Of a stretch of DNA of 64,000 bases, positions 25,811 to 35,800 are shown one piece after another. The DNA is from Neobacillus niacini (GTDB lineage: Bacteria > Bacillota > Bacilli > Bacillales > Cytobacillaceae): NCBI RefSeq assembly GCF_000759675.1, contig NZ_BAWM01000101.1, positions 62,001 through 126,000 on the forward strand, given 5' to 3'. Within the stretch, counting starts at the first letter, position 1, and each line of letters begins with the position of its first letter. The position numbers were made by a program, and so were the translations under genes. The notes below the pieces were generated by a model. The model had not been told where the DNA came from. It saw only the letters and a list, made by a program, of their open reading frames with translations, and did no database searches.

Positions 25811-26689
25811 TCACCCCTTTAAGTTAAATAATTTTTTTTGAATAATGGAGAAAATTATTATTATTATCATCAATACAATTGCCATTGCACAGGCTAATCC
25901 AAAATTTTGATATTGAAAGGCTGTATTTATTGTTTGTACTGTAAAAGTTTCGCTAGCATGATTTGGACCACCGCTAGTCATAACATAAGGAATATCAAAT
26001 ATCTGCAAGGCGCCTCTCACGTTCAAAAATAATACTATTTCAACAACAGGCTTTATATTTGGTAATACAATGTGATAAAACTGTTTAAAGGTGCTTGCTC
26101 CATCAATAATAGATGCTTCAATCATGTCCTTTGGAAGGGATTGAAATGCCGCTAAAAAAAGGATTATATGGATACCAGAAAATTTCCATAGAGAAACTCC
26201 AGTAAGAGAATAATTAACAATTTCCGGGTCGCTAAGCCATCCTATTTTATCCATATGAAAAAACTGCAGCATACTATTTAACACTCCATCTTGTGAGCTA
26301 TAAAGAAAGATAAACATACATGCAACTGCAACTGTGTTAATCATATAAGGTAAAAATGTAATAGTTTTGAACATCTTACTGTTTCTCACTCTGTTGTCTA
26401 ATAAAAATGCTAAAAATAATTCAATAGGTATAAAAAGCAAATGCCCCACAAAATATATACCGTTATTTTTTAGCGATAACCATACCTCCGGTGAATCAAA
26501 TATTATTTTCTTGAAATTTGTTAATCCCACAAAGGTTTTTGTTAGACTCAGTCCATCCCAGCTTGTAAAGCTTAATGCTACTAGCCTGATTAATGGGTAT
26601 ATCATAAATAAACTTATTAAAATAGTGGGAATAAATAAAAATGTAACTAGCACTAAGTTCTTCTGCATCTTTACATTATTTTTAAGCAT
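25811..26689 (-). CDS. ABC sugar transporter permease (MalF/UgpA type)
   Basis: Membrane subunit of 292 residues with six spans and the EAA-type loop IEASIIDGASTFKQFYHIVL. The ATG at 26689 follows TAGGAGGCGGG; an upstream TTG lies before that site. Operon with the substrate-binding lipoprotein upstream and the MalG-type subunit downstream. Confidence 0.9.
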   Translation of the reverse strand: MLKNNVKMQKNLVLVTFLFIPTILISLFMIYPLIRLVALSFTSWDGLSLTKTFVGLTNFKKIIFDSPEVWLSLKNNGIYFVGHLLFIPIELFLAFLLDNRVRNSKMFKTITFLPYMINTVAVACMFIFLYSSQDGVLNSMLQFFHMDKIGWLSDPEIVNYSLTGVSLWKFSGIHIILFLAAFQSLPKDMIEASIIDGASTFKQFYHIVLPNIKPVVEIVLFLNVRGALQIFDIPYVMTSGGPNHASETFTVQTINTAFQYQNFGLACAMAIVLMIIIIIFSIIQKKLFNLKG

Positions 26690-26713
26690 AACCCGCCTCC
26701 TAGCCTGCAAATT

Positions 26714-26755
26714 AAAAGAAGAATAAAGTAGCTAAAGGCACTTTATTCTTCTTTT
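26714..26755 (-). terminator. Intercistronic hairpin between binding-protein and permease genes
   Basis: A perfect 16-bp stem AAAAGAAGAATAAAGT with its complement and a 10-base loop, T-rich on the exit side. Partial termination here would give excess binding protein over permeases, as is common in ABC sugar operons. Confidence 0.75.
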
Positions 26756-26774
26756 TAATTAATTATTTTACTTT

Positions 26775-28061
26775 TTAGTTACCTCTTGCTTTTTTCCATT
26801 GTGCATTTAAATCATTCATTATAGAATCTAAACTAGTTTTGCCTGCCATCATCTGTTGACCTATGCCATTAACGTCAAATTTCATGGCATTCTTTACCTT
26901 GTTATATTTATCATCATAGAAAACAGTTACTGACTTAGCATCAACACCATCAAAGGCTTGAGTAAAGAATTTATCATTATAACTTACACCCTTCATTGTA
27001 GGCTTTATATTAATAGCGGTTGCAAGCTGAGTATAATAATCGCCAAAGAACCATTCAAGGAATTCTTTTGCTTCCTTTTGATTTTTACTAGTTTTAGGAA
27101 CTCCCCAGAAGAATTCAGTCATTGCAGTAGTGTAGAATGGATCGCTGGTAGTATTCCTTGTTGGTAATAAGAAAACTCCTAAATTCTCATCCTTACCTCC
27201 ATTTTGGTTATAATCACTCTTATACCAGGAGCCAGCTGCAAACATAGCTGCTTTTCCGGCTACAAACATTGCTCTTTGTTGATCCCAACCATAGCCAAGT
27301 GGATCATCTCCAAAAACCTTAGCATCATACAATTTTTGAATCTTTGTATATGCATCGTAGAATGGCTGTCCTTTTGTAAAAGGATCATCCTTAGTAGCCA
27401 TCTCGTTGTAGTATTGTCCATCTCCTGCTTCAAGCATTGGCATATATTCATTTAATGGATAATTTACCCAAGAATCCTTTAAGCCTAATGCAAGTGGTGT
27501 ATATTTCTTACCATCTTTTATTGTTTGAGAAACCTTTATAAACTCATCCCAAGTCTTAGGTATTTCTAAATTGTATTCTTTGAAAATGTCCTTATTGTAA
27601 AAAACAAATTCATTAAATACTGCTTCTGGTAACCCTATTACATTTCCTTTAATCATCGTTTCCTTAGCATATATATTGTTTGCAGTTGCCTTTAAATCAT
27701 TTAAAGGTACCATAGTATCACCATAGAGTGAAAGATTTGCTTGTCTAATTGGGAATACATCTGGCAGCTGATTTGCTGTGCTTCTTATCTTCATTGTATT
27801 ATCATATTCAGTTTTTGCAATTTTTTCCACTTCTATAGTTACATTGGGATTCACCTTTTTATAAGCATCTGCTATCTTATTAGTTTCTGTCATATACTTA
27901 TACTCGTCGTCTCCCCAAAGAGCCATTTTTAAGGTTACCTTTTTATCGCTAGCTGTTGATGATGTGCTATTTGTATTTGAGCACCCTGCAACAACGGTGC
28001 TTAGTAGTGCTGCTCCTACTAAAGCTAACCTTAAATTTTTAAATAATTTCTTTTTAATCAC
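26775..28061 (-). CDS. Sugar-binding lipoprotein of the ABC transporter
   Basis: Solute-binding protein family 1 (428 aa). Lipobox STVVAGC with lipidated C27, then a Ser/Thr linker and two alpha/beta lobes. The start is GTG after AAGGGGG. It carries typical segments LPDVFPIRQ, IPKTWDEFIKVSQTIKDGKK, and FVAGKAAMFAAGSWY (ligand-contact region). First gene of the transporter operon. Because a GH112 start follows the permeases, the likely ligand is galacto-N-biose or lacto-N-biose. Confidence 0.85.
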   Translation of the reverse strand: MIKKKLFKNLRLALVGAALLSTVVAGCSNTNSTSSTASDKKVTLKMALWGDDEYKYMTETNKIADAYKKVNPNVTIEVEKIAKTEYDNTMKIRSTANQLPDVFPIRQANLSLYGDTMVPLNDLKATANNIYAKETMIKGNVIGLPEAVFNEFVFYNKDIFKEYNLEIPKTWDEFIKVSQTIKDGKKYTPLALGLKDSWVNYPLNEYMPMLEAGDGQYYNEMATKDDPFTKGQPFYDAYTKIQKLYDAKVFGDDPLGYGWDQQRAMFVAGKAAMFAAGSWYKSDYNQNGGKDENLGVFLLPTRNTTSDPFYTTAMTEFFWGVPKTSKNQKEAKEFLEWFFGDYYTQLATAINIKPTMKGVSYNDKFFTQAFDGVDAKSVTVFYDDKYNKVKNAMKFDVNGIGQQMMAGKTSLDSIMNDLNAQWKKARGN

Positions 28062-28323
28062 TTTTTTTCCCCCTTCACACTTTATAGGTATATTTTATTA
28101 TTTTTACAATTTTATTGAATGATATATATTAATGTTGTTTTGATTTATATTATCCTCTTGATTTAAACTTGCTAAATGATTAAAGGTAAGCCCGAATTAT
28201 AAAAATAAGCGCACCTTTCCGGTACGCATCACAAATAGTCATTTATTCTGTTTTTTCCGATACTCAAACAAATGGCGGTTTTTCAGTGCCCTCGCAAAAG
28301 TACAGATGTTTTTATTACTAGGT

Positions 28324-28923
28324 TTAAATTTTAATATATCTTTTAAATACCTTCTCAATTAAATAGGTGGAAATTAGAGCATAAAAGCTAACGAAAAATA
28401 ATCCAAAGGAAGGCTTATATATGGTAAACAATATTAGTGCTATAAGGAGTGCCACAGAGGTAGCACTTATAACTATGTGTTTATAAGCTAATATAAGTGA
28501 ATTCTTAAGTATATCAATAAGCTTCATACTAACCCTTGCTATTAAAGGGAATATAAAAACACTTATAAGTAGTATTTGAAAGATCATAAATAGTTGAAAG
28601 CCCTGAAGCCATAGATAAGCACTGCCCATTTCATTCAATTTAAATATGTTATAAATACTGAAAGATAAAATTATTGTTATAACTGCGCCTATAGGTAAAG
28701 CTTGTTTAAAATTTTCTTTGTATCCCTTAATAAAGTCACTATATATGTAATAGCTATCATCTCTTACCTTTTTTCCATAAACATAATATAGTGCAGAAGT
28801 GGAAACTCCAATTGTCACTATTGGCAAGCTTCCTATAAACCATAATAAATTCAACATAAAGGTTTCATAAACTAATACACAAAACTTGTACAATGGTCCA
28901 TCTAAGTTAAATAATCCCTTCAT
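28324..28923 (-). CDS. YesL-family (DUF624) membrane protein
   Basis: A 199-residue protein with about five hydrophobic spans, matching the DUF624/YesL family that travels with YesM/YesN two-component systems and sugar ABC operons. Function not known. The ATG at 28923 follows AAAGGAGG; the gene overlaps the end of the response regulator gene by 17 bp, so translation is probably coupled. Confidence 0.8.
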   Translation of the reverse strand: MKGLFNLDGPLYKFCVLVYETFMLNLLWFIGSLPIVTIGVSTSALYYVYGKKVRDDSYYIYSDFIKGYKENFKQALPIGAVITIILSFSIYNIFKLNEMGSAYLWLQGFQLFMIFQILLISVFIFPLIARVSMKLIDILKNSLILAYKHIVISATSVALLIALILFTIYKPSFGLFFVSFYALISTYLIEKVFKRYIKI

Positions 28924-30556
28924 TATTTTTCCTCCTTTCACTTGGAACAGCCCTCATTCTGTCATTTTTATACTGCATAGGGCTAATGCCTACAAGTTTT
29001 TTAAAGGTTCTGCTGAAATGTTCAATGTTAGGATAACCGATTTTATCGCATATCTCATATATCTTCATATCAGTTTTAGCTAAAAACTCCTTGGCCTTTT
29101 CTATCCTTATATTAGTTAAATATGTAGTAAAGTTATACCCTGTTTCTTCTGTGAATATTTTACTGAAATATGCCTTACTAAAGCCTATAGATTTACTTAC
29201 CAGATCGAGGGTAACTCTATCACCATAATTCTTATGAATAAAATCCTTTGCCTTTTTAATTGCTGCATTCTCCCTCTGGTTTATTTTTCTTAAAGAATTA
29301 ATAACTCTTGTTAGAAGCATTAGTATCCATTCCTCAATTTCTAATTTAGTTTCAAATTTTCTTACTTCGCTATAAAAATCCATATCTTCCCCAATAATAG
29401 CTTCAAGATTAACTTCTTCATCCTTAATTATGTAGTAAATCACCATTAATACTATCTCTAAATAATAAATATAAAAGCTTTCAATTTCACTTGCTCCGGA
29501 TAGTTCATTCAACTGAAAAACCCTTTTCATCTCTTCTAAACACTTTTCTTCATCTAACCTATCCAACGCTTCTAAAAGCCCATTGTCCTTACTCATTTCT
29601 ATAACTATTTGTTGAGTTATATTGTAATTCTTAATTTTCTTAATCCTATTTAACTCTTCTACATTCTCAGGATAAATATTTTTTCCCTTGCCATAAATAA
29701 ATCTAAATCTAGCATTTTTCTGTGCTTCATCAATTAATGAGCTTATCTTTGTAATATCGCTGCTAACCTCACTTATACCAATAGTTACTTCAATATTTAA
29801 GAAATTTAAAAGAGCATTTCTTATTTTATTTAAAATATCTGAAAGTTTTTCCTTTAAACAGTTAACATATGAATTGTCGAAGGCTAAAATAATCCCATAT
29901 TCTTCTGGAGACATTGGTAGAATTTCTCCCATATTTACTACTTCAAACAGTTGAATAACAGCATTTGTTACAGAACTCATAAGTTCCTTAAGATCATTAT
30001 CCTCATACCTTTTCTTAACTATATTAAAACTGTCAATAAGTAGAGAACAGCAAATATAATTTTCTCCTTTTAATCTTAGTACACTATTCTCCAAATCCTT
30101 CTCAGTAAAATCTCCAGCAATTAATTTCCTAACTAGTTCATTTCTATTAACACTATGATTTTTACTACCTTTTTTTCTTTTTTTGTTCTCTAAAGCAGCC
30201 ATAACCATTTTAAGAATTTTATCTGGTTCCATTTCTGTTTTTAAAATATAATCATTTATTCCGAGCTTAAAGGCACTTCTTACAAGTGAATAATCATCAT
30301 AAGCACTTAACACTAAAAACTCAGTATTAATGCCAAGCTGTCTACTTTCCTCAATAAGCTCAATGCCATTCATAACAGGCATATTAATGTCTGTTATTAC
30401 TATATCAATATCCCCTCTAGCTTTCATTATCTCTAAAGCTTTATTTCCATTAGATGCCTCTAAAACCTCATCGAAACCATAATTATTCCAATCTATCAAG
30501 GACTTTAAAGCAAGTCTTACTATAGGCTCATCTTCAACTAAAAGCATTTTATACAT
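28907..30556 (-). CDS. YesN-type response regulator (AraC output)
   Basis: A 549-residue regulator. Receiver domain with acidic pair E8/D9, phosphoacceptor D56 in IVITDINMP, and the conserved lysine in DYILKTE. A variable middle region (~140-430) and a C-terminal AraC domain with two helix-turn-helix units (VSKSIGFSKAYFSKIFTEET, and CDKIGYPNIEHFSRTFKK) follow. ATG after GGAGAG, two bases after the kinase stop codon. It most likely activates the transporter operon downstream in response to extracellular sugar. Confidence 0.9.
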   Translation of the reverse strand: MYKMLLVEDEPIVRLALKSLIDWNNYGFDEVLEASNGNKALEIMKARGDIDIVITDINMPVMNGIELIEESRQLGINTEFLVLSAYDDYSLVRSAFKLGINDYILKTEMEPDKILKMVMAALENKKRKKGSKNHSVNRNELVRKLIAGDFTEKDLENSVLRLKGENYICCSLLIDSFNIVKKRYEDNDLKELMSSVTNAVIQLFEVVNMGEILPMSPEEYGIILAFDNSYVNCLKEKLSDILNKIRNALLNFLNIEVTIGISEVSSDITKISSLIDEAQKNARFRFIYGKGKNIYPENVEELNRIKKIKNYNITQQIVIEMSKDNGLLEALDRLDEEKCLEEMKRVFQLNELSGASEIESFYIYYLEIVLMVIYYIIKDEEVNLEAIIGEDMDFYSEVRKFETKLEIEEWILMLLTRVINSLRKINQRENAAIKKAKDFIHKNYGDRVTLDLVSKSIGFSKAYFSKIFTEETGYNFTTYLTNIRIEKAKEFLAKTDMKIYEICDKIGYPNIEHFSRTFKKLVGISPMQYKNDRMRAVPSERRKNNEGII

Positions 30557-30558
30557 AC

Positions 30559-32334
30559 TTAGCTCTCCTTTTTCATTAGTATAGGAAGTATAAGTTTTAC
30601 TTTTGTGAATTTATTCTTTTCACTTTCTATTTTTATTCCATATCCTTGTCCACAATTCAGTCTTATCCTGCTTTCAATATTTTTTATTCCAATATGATTA
30701 AAGCTTGTGTTGCTTTTTTCTTTACTTGTAAAAATACGTTCAATTTCTTCATCTGTGATCCCTCTACCATTGTCTTCTACTTCAAAGATAAGATTTTCCT
30801 CTGACACATATCCAGCTATAATGATATTTTTTTCTCCATCAATTTCATTAATTCCATGAACGATTGCATTCTCAACTATAGGCTGTAATATCAATTTTAT
30901 TATATAAAGATTTCTTACTTCTTCCTCCACCTTAACCACTAAATTGAAATCATCTCCAAACCGAACCTTCATTATATCTGCATAATTATCAAGATATTCC
31001 AATTCTTCTCTTACAGTAATAAAGGTGGATTCACTTCTAAAGGTTGCAGATAAAAGCTTCATAAAGGAATCTGTTACCTTTCTAATGCTCTCTGCCTTTG
31101 AGATCATAGCCATTAATTTAATTACATTTAAGGTATTATAAATAAAGTGGGGATTTATTTGAGCTTGTAAGACCTTCATTTCTTCCTTAGAACGTTCTCT
31201 TTCCTTCAAATCCCTCTCTACTATAAGGTTCTTAATATCATTAATCATCTTATTATAGTTGCTTCCTAGCTCATTAATTTCTTCCAAATTAGTATTTATA
31301 TTTGTGATTTCATCAAGCCTTCCATCTTTAATACCTTTCATTTTTTTTATAAGTTCTTTTATTGGCTTTAAAATATCTTTAAAGAAGGTTTTACAATATA
31401 AAATAAAAAACAAATTGAATACTACAAATATGGCAAATAGTATTTTCATAATGTTAGTTGTATCCTTTGTTAGTGCCTTTTCGTCAATTATATTGATAAC
31501 AGTCCATCCTGACTTTTCTGAGGTGTATTTTGATATATACTTAGTGTCTTTTTTATAATTATATTGATAAGAGTTATTGTCCTTATTGTTAATATCCTTA
31601 AGATAATCTACTTGAGAAACATCTTTTCCAAGCAAACTTTTATCCGGTGATATTACAATTTTCCCCTTAGGATCAGCGATAATCATTTTTCCTACAGAAT
31701 CATTTGTAAATCTTGAATAGATAGAATTTAGTGCCTCTGTTTTAATTTCACAATATATAAACTCAGTAGCTGTATTGTACCAACTATATTCGGGACTAAT
31801 TCCAACTAAAAAATCAATTCCATTAGCATTTACATCATCAGAGCTACTAAAATTATTTATACTAAATACTTTGTCTTTATTTTTTATACTGTCCTTATAC
31901 AATGAACTGTCTTTTACATCAGAATCATTTTTATATAGAGGATCCTTATACTTAAATATCTGGCCATTCTTTGAATAAAATACTATTGAATTTATCATCC
32001 CTTGATAGGCAAATAAATAATCAAGCTTTGATTCTATCTTTGTGGAAATTTCAAGCTTTTTAACAGAATCCTTTTCCTCATACCAGCTATTTACAAGGGG
32101 TAATAGTTCATTTTCATTTGAAACCTTTGCTACATTGAGGTATATCCGCCTTAACTCAAGCTCAATATCCATTGATAGCTGTTCCATATTTTGATGAGTC
32201 TTTTCATTGTAGTGAGAAACCAAAACTCCTTCATAAAGCTTATTAACAACAACACTAGTGACAATAAAGGGTATAACTATAAATAAAATAAAGCTGCTTA
32301 TAAACTTTTTCGACATACTTCTACTCTTTATCAT
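30559..32334 (-). CDS. YesM-type sensor histidine kinase
   Basis: A 591-residue membrane kinase of the LytS/YesM class. TM at ~10-30, an extracellular Cache-like sensor (~35-285), TM at ~292-312, HAMP, His_kinase domain with the phosphorylated histidine in QINPHFIYNTL, and an ATPase domain with NAIVHGI and DNGRGI. ATG after GAGGTGG. Promoter-proximal gene of a kinase-regulator-YesL unit. The ligand is probably an extracellular oligosaccharide or its complex with the binding protein. Confidence 0.9.
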   Translation of the reverse strand: MIKSRSMSKKFISSFILFIVIPFIVTSVVVNKLYEGVLVSHYNEKTHQNMEQLSMDIELELRRIYLNVAKVSNENELLPLVNSWYEEKDSVKKLEISTKIESKLDYLFAYQGMINSIVFYSKNGQIFKYKDPLYKNDSDVKDSSLYKDSIKNKDKVFSINNFSSSDDVNANGIDFLVGISPEYSWYNTATEFIYCEIKTEALNSIYSRFTNDSVGKMIIADPKGKIVISPDKSLLGKDVSQVDYLKDINNKDNNSYQYNYKKDTKYISKYTSEKSGWTVINIIDEKALTKDTTNIMKILFAIFVVFNLFFILYCKTFFKDILKPIKELIKKMKGIKDGRLDEITNINTNLEEINELGSNYNKMINDIKNLIVERDLKERERSKEEMKVLQAQINPHFIYNTLNVIKLMAMISKAESIRKVTDSFMKLLSATFRSESTFITVREELEYLDNYADIMKVRFGDDFNLVVKVEEEVRNLYIIKLILQPIVENAIVHGINEIDGEKNIIIAGYVSEENLIFEVEDNGRGITDEEIERIFTSKEKSNTSFNHIGIKNIESRIRLNCGQGYGIKIESEKNKFTKVKLILPILMKKES

Positions 32335-32394
32335 TTAATTACCACCTCATTTTAATAATAATATAAAATGGCATATGTAATAAATATTAATATT

Positions 32395-32427
32395 AAAGAG
32401 CATCTACGAAAAATGTAAATGCTCTTT
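32395..32427 (-). terminator. Terminator after the LPXTG fragment
   Basis: Stem AAAGAGCAT/ATGCTCTTT followed by AT-rich sequence; it separates the surface-protein remnant from the kinase gene. Confidence 0.6.
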
Positions 32428-32435
32428 ATAAAGAA

Positions 32436-32617
32436 TTATCTCATTATAGTTTTTCTTCTTCTGAATAAACCAATGCCTATAGTGCTGATGATTAGTCCAA
32501 GCCCAACTAACATATTAGTATCTGCAAAGGAGCCTGTCTTAGGAAGTATTGTCACATTTGCAGTATTTTTCTTCGATACAAACTCATCAACAGCCTTCCT
32601 CAAGGCTACTATATGAC
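32436..32617 (-). pseudogene. Orphan LPXTG cell-wall anchor
   Basis: The frame reads DEFVSKKNTANVTILPKTGS, a hydrophobic span MLVGLGLIISTIGIGLF, and a positive tail RRRKTIMR: a complete sortase sorting signal (LPKTG at 32532-32546). No start codon or functional domain is attached. The most economical reading is that it is the former C-terminus of the GH101 protein upstream, now cut off. Confidence 0.85.
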
Positions 32618-32624
32618 ATGAAAA

Positions 32625-32650
32625 GAGCCAGCAAGTTTAATCACTGGCTC
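32625..32650 (-). terminator. Terminator-like hairpin between GH101 gene and anchor fragment
   Basis: GAGCCAG/CTGGCTC stem with a 12-base loop followed on the minus strand by TTTT. It lies inside the degraded zone. Confidence 0.6.
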
Positions 32651-32854
32651 CTTTTATTCACGTAATCTAGCATTGAAAGAGAGAAAGTCGTCCTCTTTCC
32701 TCTACAGTATTATTTATTTGAGATTAATTTGCACAGAATATGATTTTCCATCATCAAGAGTGATAGTTAATCTATAAGTACCTGCGGTGAAACCTCTTTT
32801 TTACTTCAAGCATGCTTGGGAGTATTGGTATTTTACCAATTACTGTATTTACTT
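32651..32854 (-). pseudogene. Decayed continuation of the GH101 C-terminus
   Basis: Beyond the GH101 stop codon the minus strand still carries protein-like pieces in shifted frames: VNTVIGKIPILPSMLEVKK (an Ig-like repeat start similar to the two preceding repeats) and FTAGTYRLTITLDDGKSYSV, ending at a TAA. This indicates that the protein once extended further, towards the anchor at 32436. Confidence 0.6.
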
Positions 32855-35800
32855 TTACTTAGGAATTTCAGTGATTGTAGCCCTTGGATCTGTAACTATA
32901 ACAATAGCCTGAGCTTTTATTTTAGTTCCTGTTACCCTACCCTTTACGCTGAATGATCCAACATTCTTATAGCTATTTTTAGCTATTTTATCCCAAGTTA
33001 CAGGTACATTTATAACTGTACCATTTGATGTGATCATCTTCGCAGTTTCTGGCATAACAGGTGAAGTTCCTACTGTAGTGTAAACATTCATCACTTTTGC
33101 ATCTACTATATCAACTTCTTCACTAGCCGTTACAGTTACAGTAGCTGTAATAGCTGCAGCTTCAACGCCATTAATGTGTCCTACTACTTCAAATGATCCT
33201 TCTTCAGCATATTTTGAAGGGGCAATTGCTGGCCATTGAACTGGCAATTCCATTTCTGTGTTATTGCTCAATGTTGCCTTTACTGTTGAAGGCAATTCCG
33301 GGTGCATTCCCACTGATGTGCTGACCTCAACGGTATCTGGTCCAGTTATAGATGGAGCTTCTTGAGCAACTCTTATCTCAGCTATAGAAGCCCATCGATT
33401 GATTCCTTCTAATGCAGTTAACTTAACGTGAGTAATTGGCTTTGAACTATCAATAGCTACTTGTTTTGTAGCAACTGTTCTTTCCCATGTTCCACTTGAA
33501 ACAACTTTAGTAAAGTCTTCAGCATCTGCATACTTAACATATAGGTCATATTTTGTAATGAAGCCATTACCACTTGCTTCTCCTCTACTATTAGTCTCCT
33601 GTCTTGGAGTTACATCTAATCTGTTTACATTGTAAGCTTTACCTAAATCAAGAGTAATGGATTGTGGTAATGTATCGCTTCCATCCCAAGCTGTGTGCCA
33701 CAATGAACCTGTGTTTCCATCAAGAACATTTTCAGGGTTATCACCTTCTTGATAACCAGTTGCACTTGCTTTGATACCATCTACAGGAATAACAGATAAG
33801 TCAACAGGTGCAATTGGCAGCGGTTCAATTGTAGCATCCTTTGCTTCCTTAACCACTAGATCATCAAGGATAAAGTCTCCTGCTGAACTTCCAGCAGTAT
33901 TTCTTGTTCCGATCCAGAAATCTTCCGTACTTGCTGTAAATTTAACAGTGAACTGTGTAGGAACGGTTGCCTGTGGCATTGGTACATTCATCACTTCCTT
34001 AGTACCGTTACCAACAACGAAATTAATCTTCTTATCAAACTGACTTTCATATTTGAATGATACTTCGTAAGTTGTTCCTTTATCGAATCTTAAAGTCTGC
34101 GGTAATGTTCTCATGATGAGACCGCTACCAGTTTTATGGGACTTAATGGACCATTCGCCATTTAATACGTCATCAACTGCTTTTCCATTCCAACCTTTTT
34201 GAGTGTATGGAGCGTGTAATTCTGATAAATGAGTACGTGGATCACTTACTCCGTCAGCATCTGCTATAACAAATGGAGTCAACCCTTGGTCAACATTTTC
34301 AAAGTCTTCCGCTAATACTACATCTGAAGATTGTGGAACAACTCTCTTTGTAGGTACAGAGCGTACATCGTCAAATGTTACAGTCGCTGTTCCTGGAGCT
34401 ACATGCAAGTATAATTTTGCAGTTTCCTGTCCTTCTGCTACATCAAATACTACTCTCATTCTCTGCATATTTGTGCTGTGCTTTGAGTCAGCTGAGATAT
34501 AGTTTTTAAGCGGTGAACTTTCAGTATAGTTAGTTATGTTTGCTCCGCCGAAATTTTTAACACCAATAGTCGTTTTACGTTTTGCATTTCCTGCAGTGTT
34601 TGGATCGCTAGCATTTGTACGGTTTGGTGTATTGCCAACCTGAACATATATTGAAGCTGAGTATGTTCCTGGCTTCAATCCTGATAATTTAGTTTCTAAT
34701 ACAGTCTCTTTATTGTTTTCTTTTACTACTAATTCATATTGTCCACGATTGTTACGTTCTACTGTTGCAGCACCGCTCTTTACTTTCCAGTGATCTAATG
34801 TTCCGCTGTTGAAGCTTGGATCCTTTGTAGGCATTCCAAATCCCCACTCCATATCTTCATCAGTTACAGAAACATCACCTTTGTATACAACGTAAGCTTG
34901 TTTTGGTTCTGCATCAATCGTGATTTTGCCATCAACTACGTTTAATACTTTTTCATCTTTCTTACCGGTATCTGTTAATGTGTATAACTTAACTGTTGAT
35001 ACATTGTTCCAGCTATTTGGAAGTTCCCAAGTAGATGATCCGCCAACTTCATTATAGTGATATAGTTTTTCTTCAGCACCAGCCAATTCGCTTTCTGTCT
35101 TATCGGCATTTGGGGACCATGGTAACAAATATTGGAGGTTATTGAACCTTACATCATCATAAACGTTACCGTCACTTGTTCCTTGTTGTATTGTTACATC
35201 TTCTTCAAGAAGTTTCTTTCCATCTTTTGTGAATACTCTTTTTCCGTCTTCTGTCCTTTCGGCGACAACATTTCCTTCAAATTCAGCTCGTCCCACATTA
35301 TTGGTTACATCGTACTTCGTCATTGGGAAGCTTTGCAGATATTTGGTTGGTAGATTTGTTTTGAATACAACATCGATCATTTCATCATAATTTACTCTAC
35401 CCTGCCATCCTTCAGCATCTGTTGCCTCAGTACCACCGAGGATTGGGTGACGAACTATCCAAGTATCCTTCTGGTTATTTCTTACAAATCTTGCGATGTC
35501 ACTGCTGTAGCCCTTTGTGTGTTTTCCACCGTAATCATAGTCAACTGACCAGTGATTCCAAACGGCTTCATCTTCTAATACATTGGGAAACTCAGTAGCA
35601 AGGGTCCATCCCAAAGAATTCACATCTCTTGCAAATCTTCTTCCATTAAAGCCCTGTTCATACCATGCATCAGCATAAATAAAGTCAAGTGTTGGTGCAT
35701 CGTCCTTTAACATCTGTAAACGGTTCATTCTGTTGCCAGTATAAACTTCTCTACGGTATGTTGGGTCATCAAAGTCATATGATGGGTCAAGCCAGTCCCA

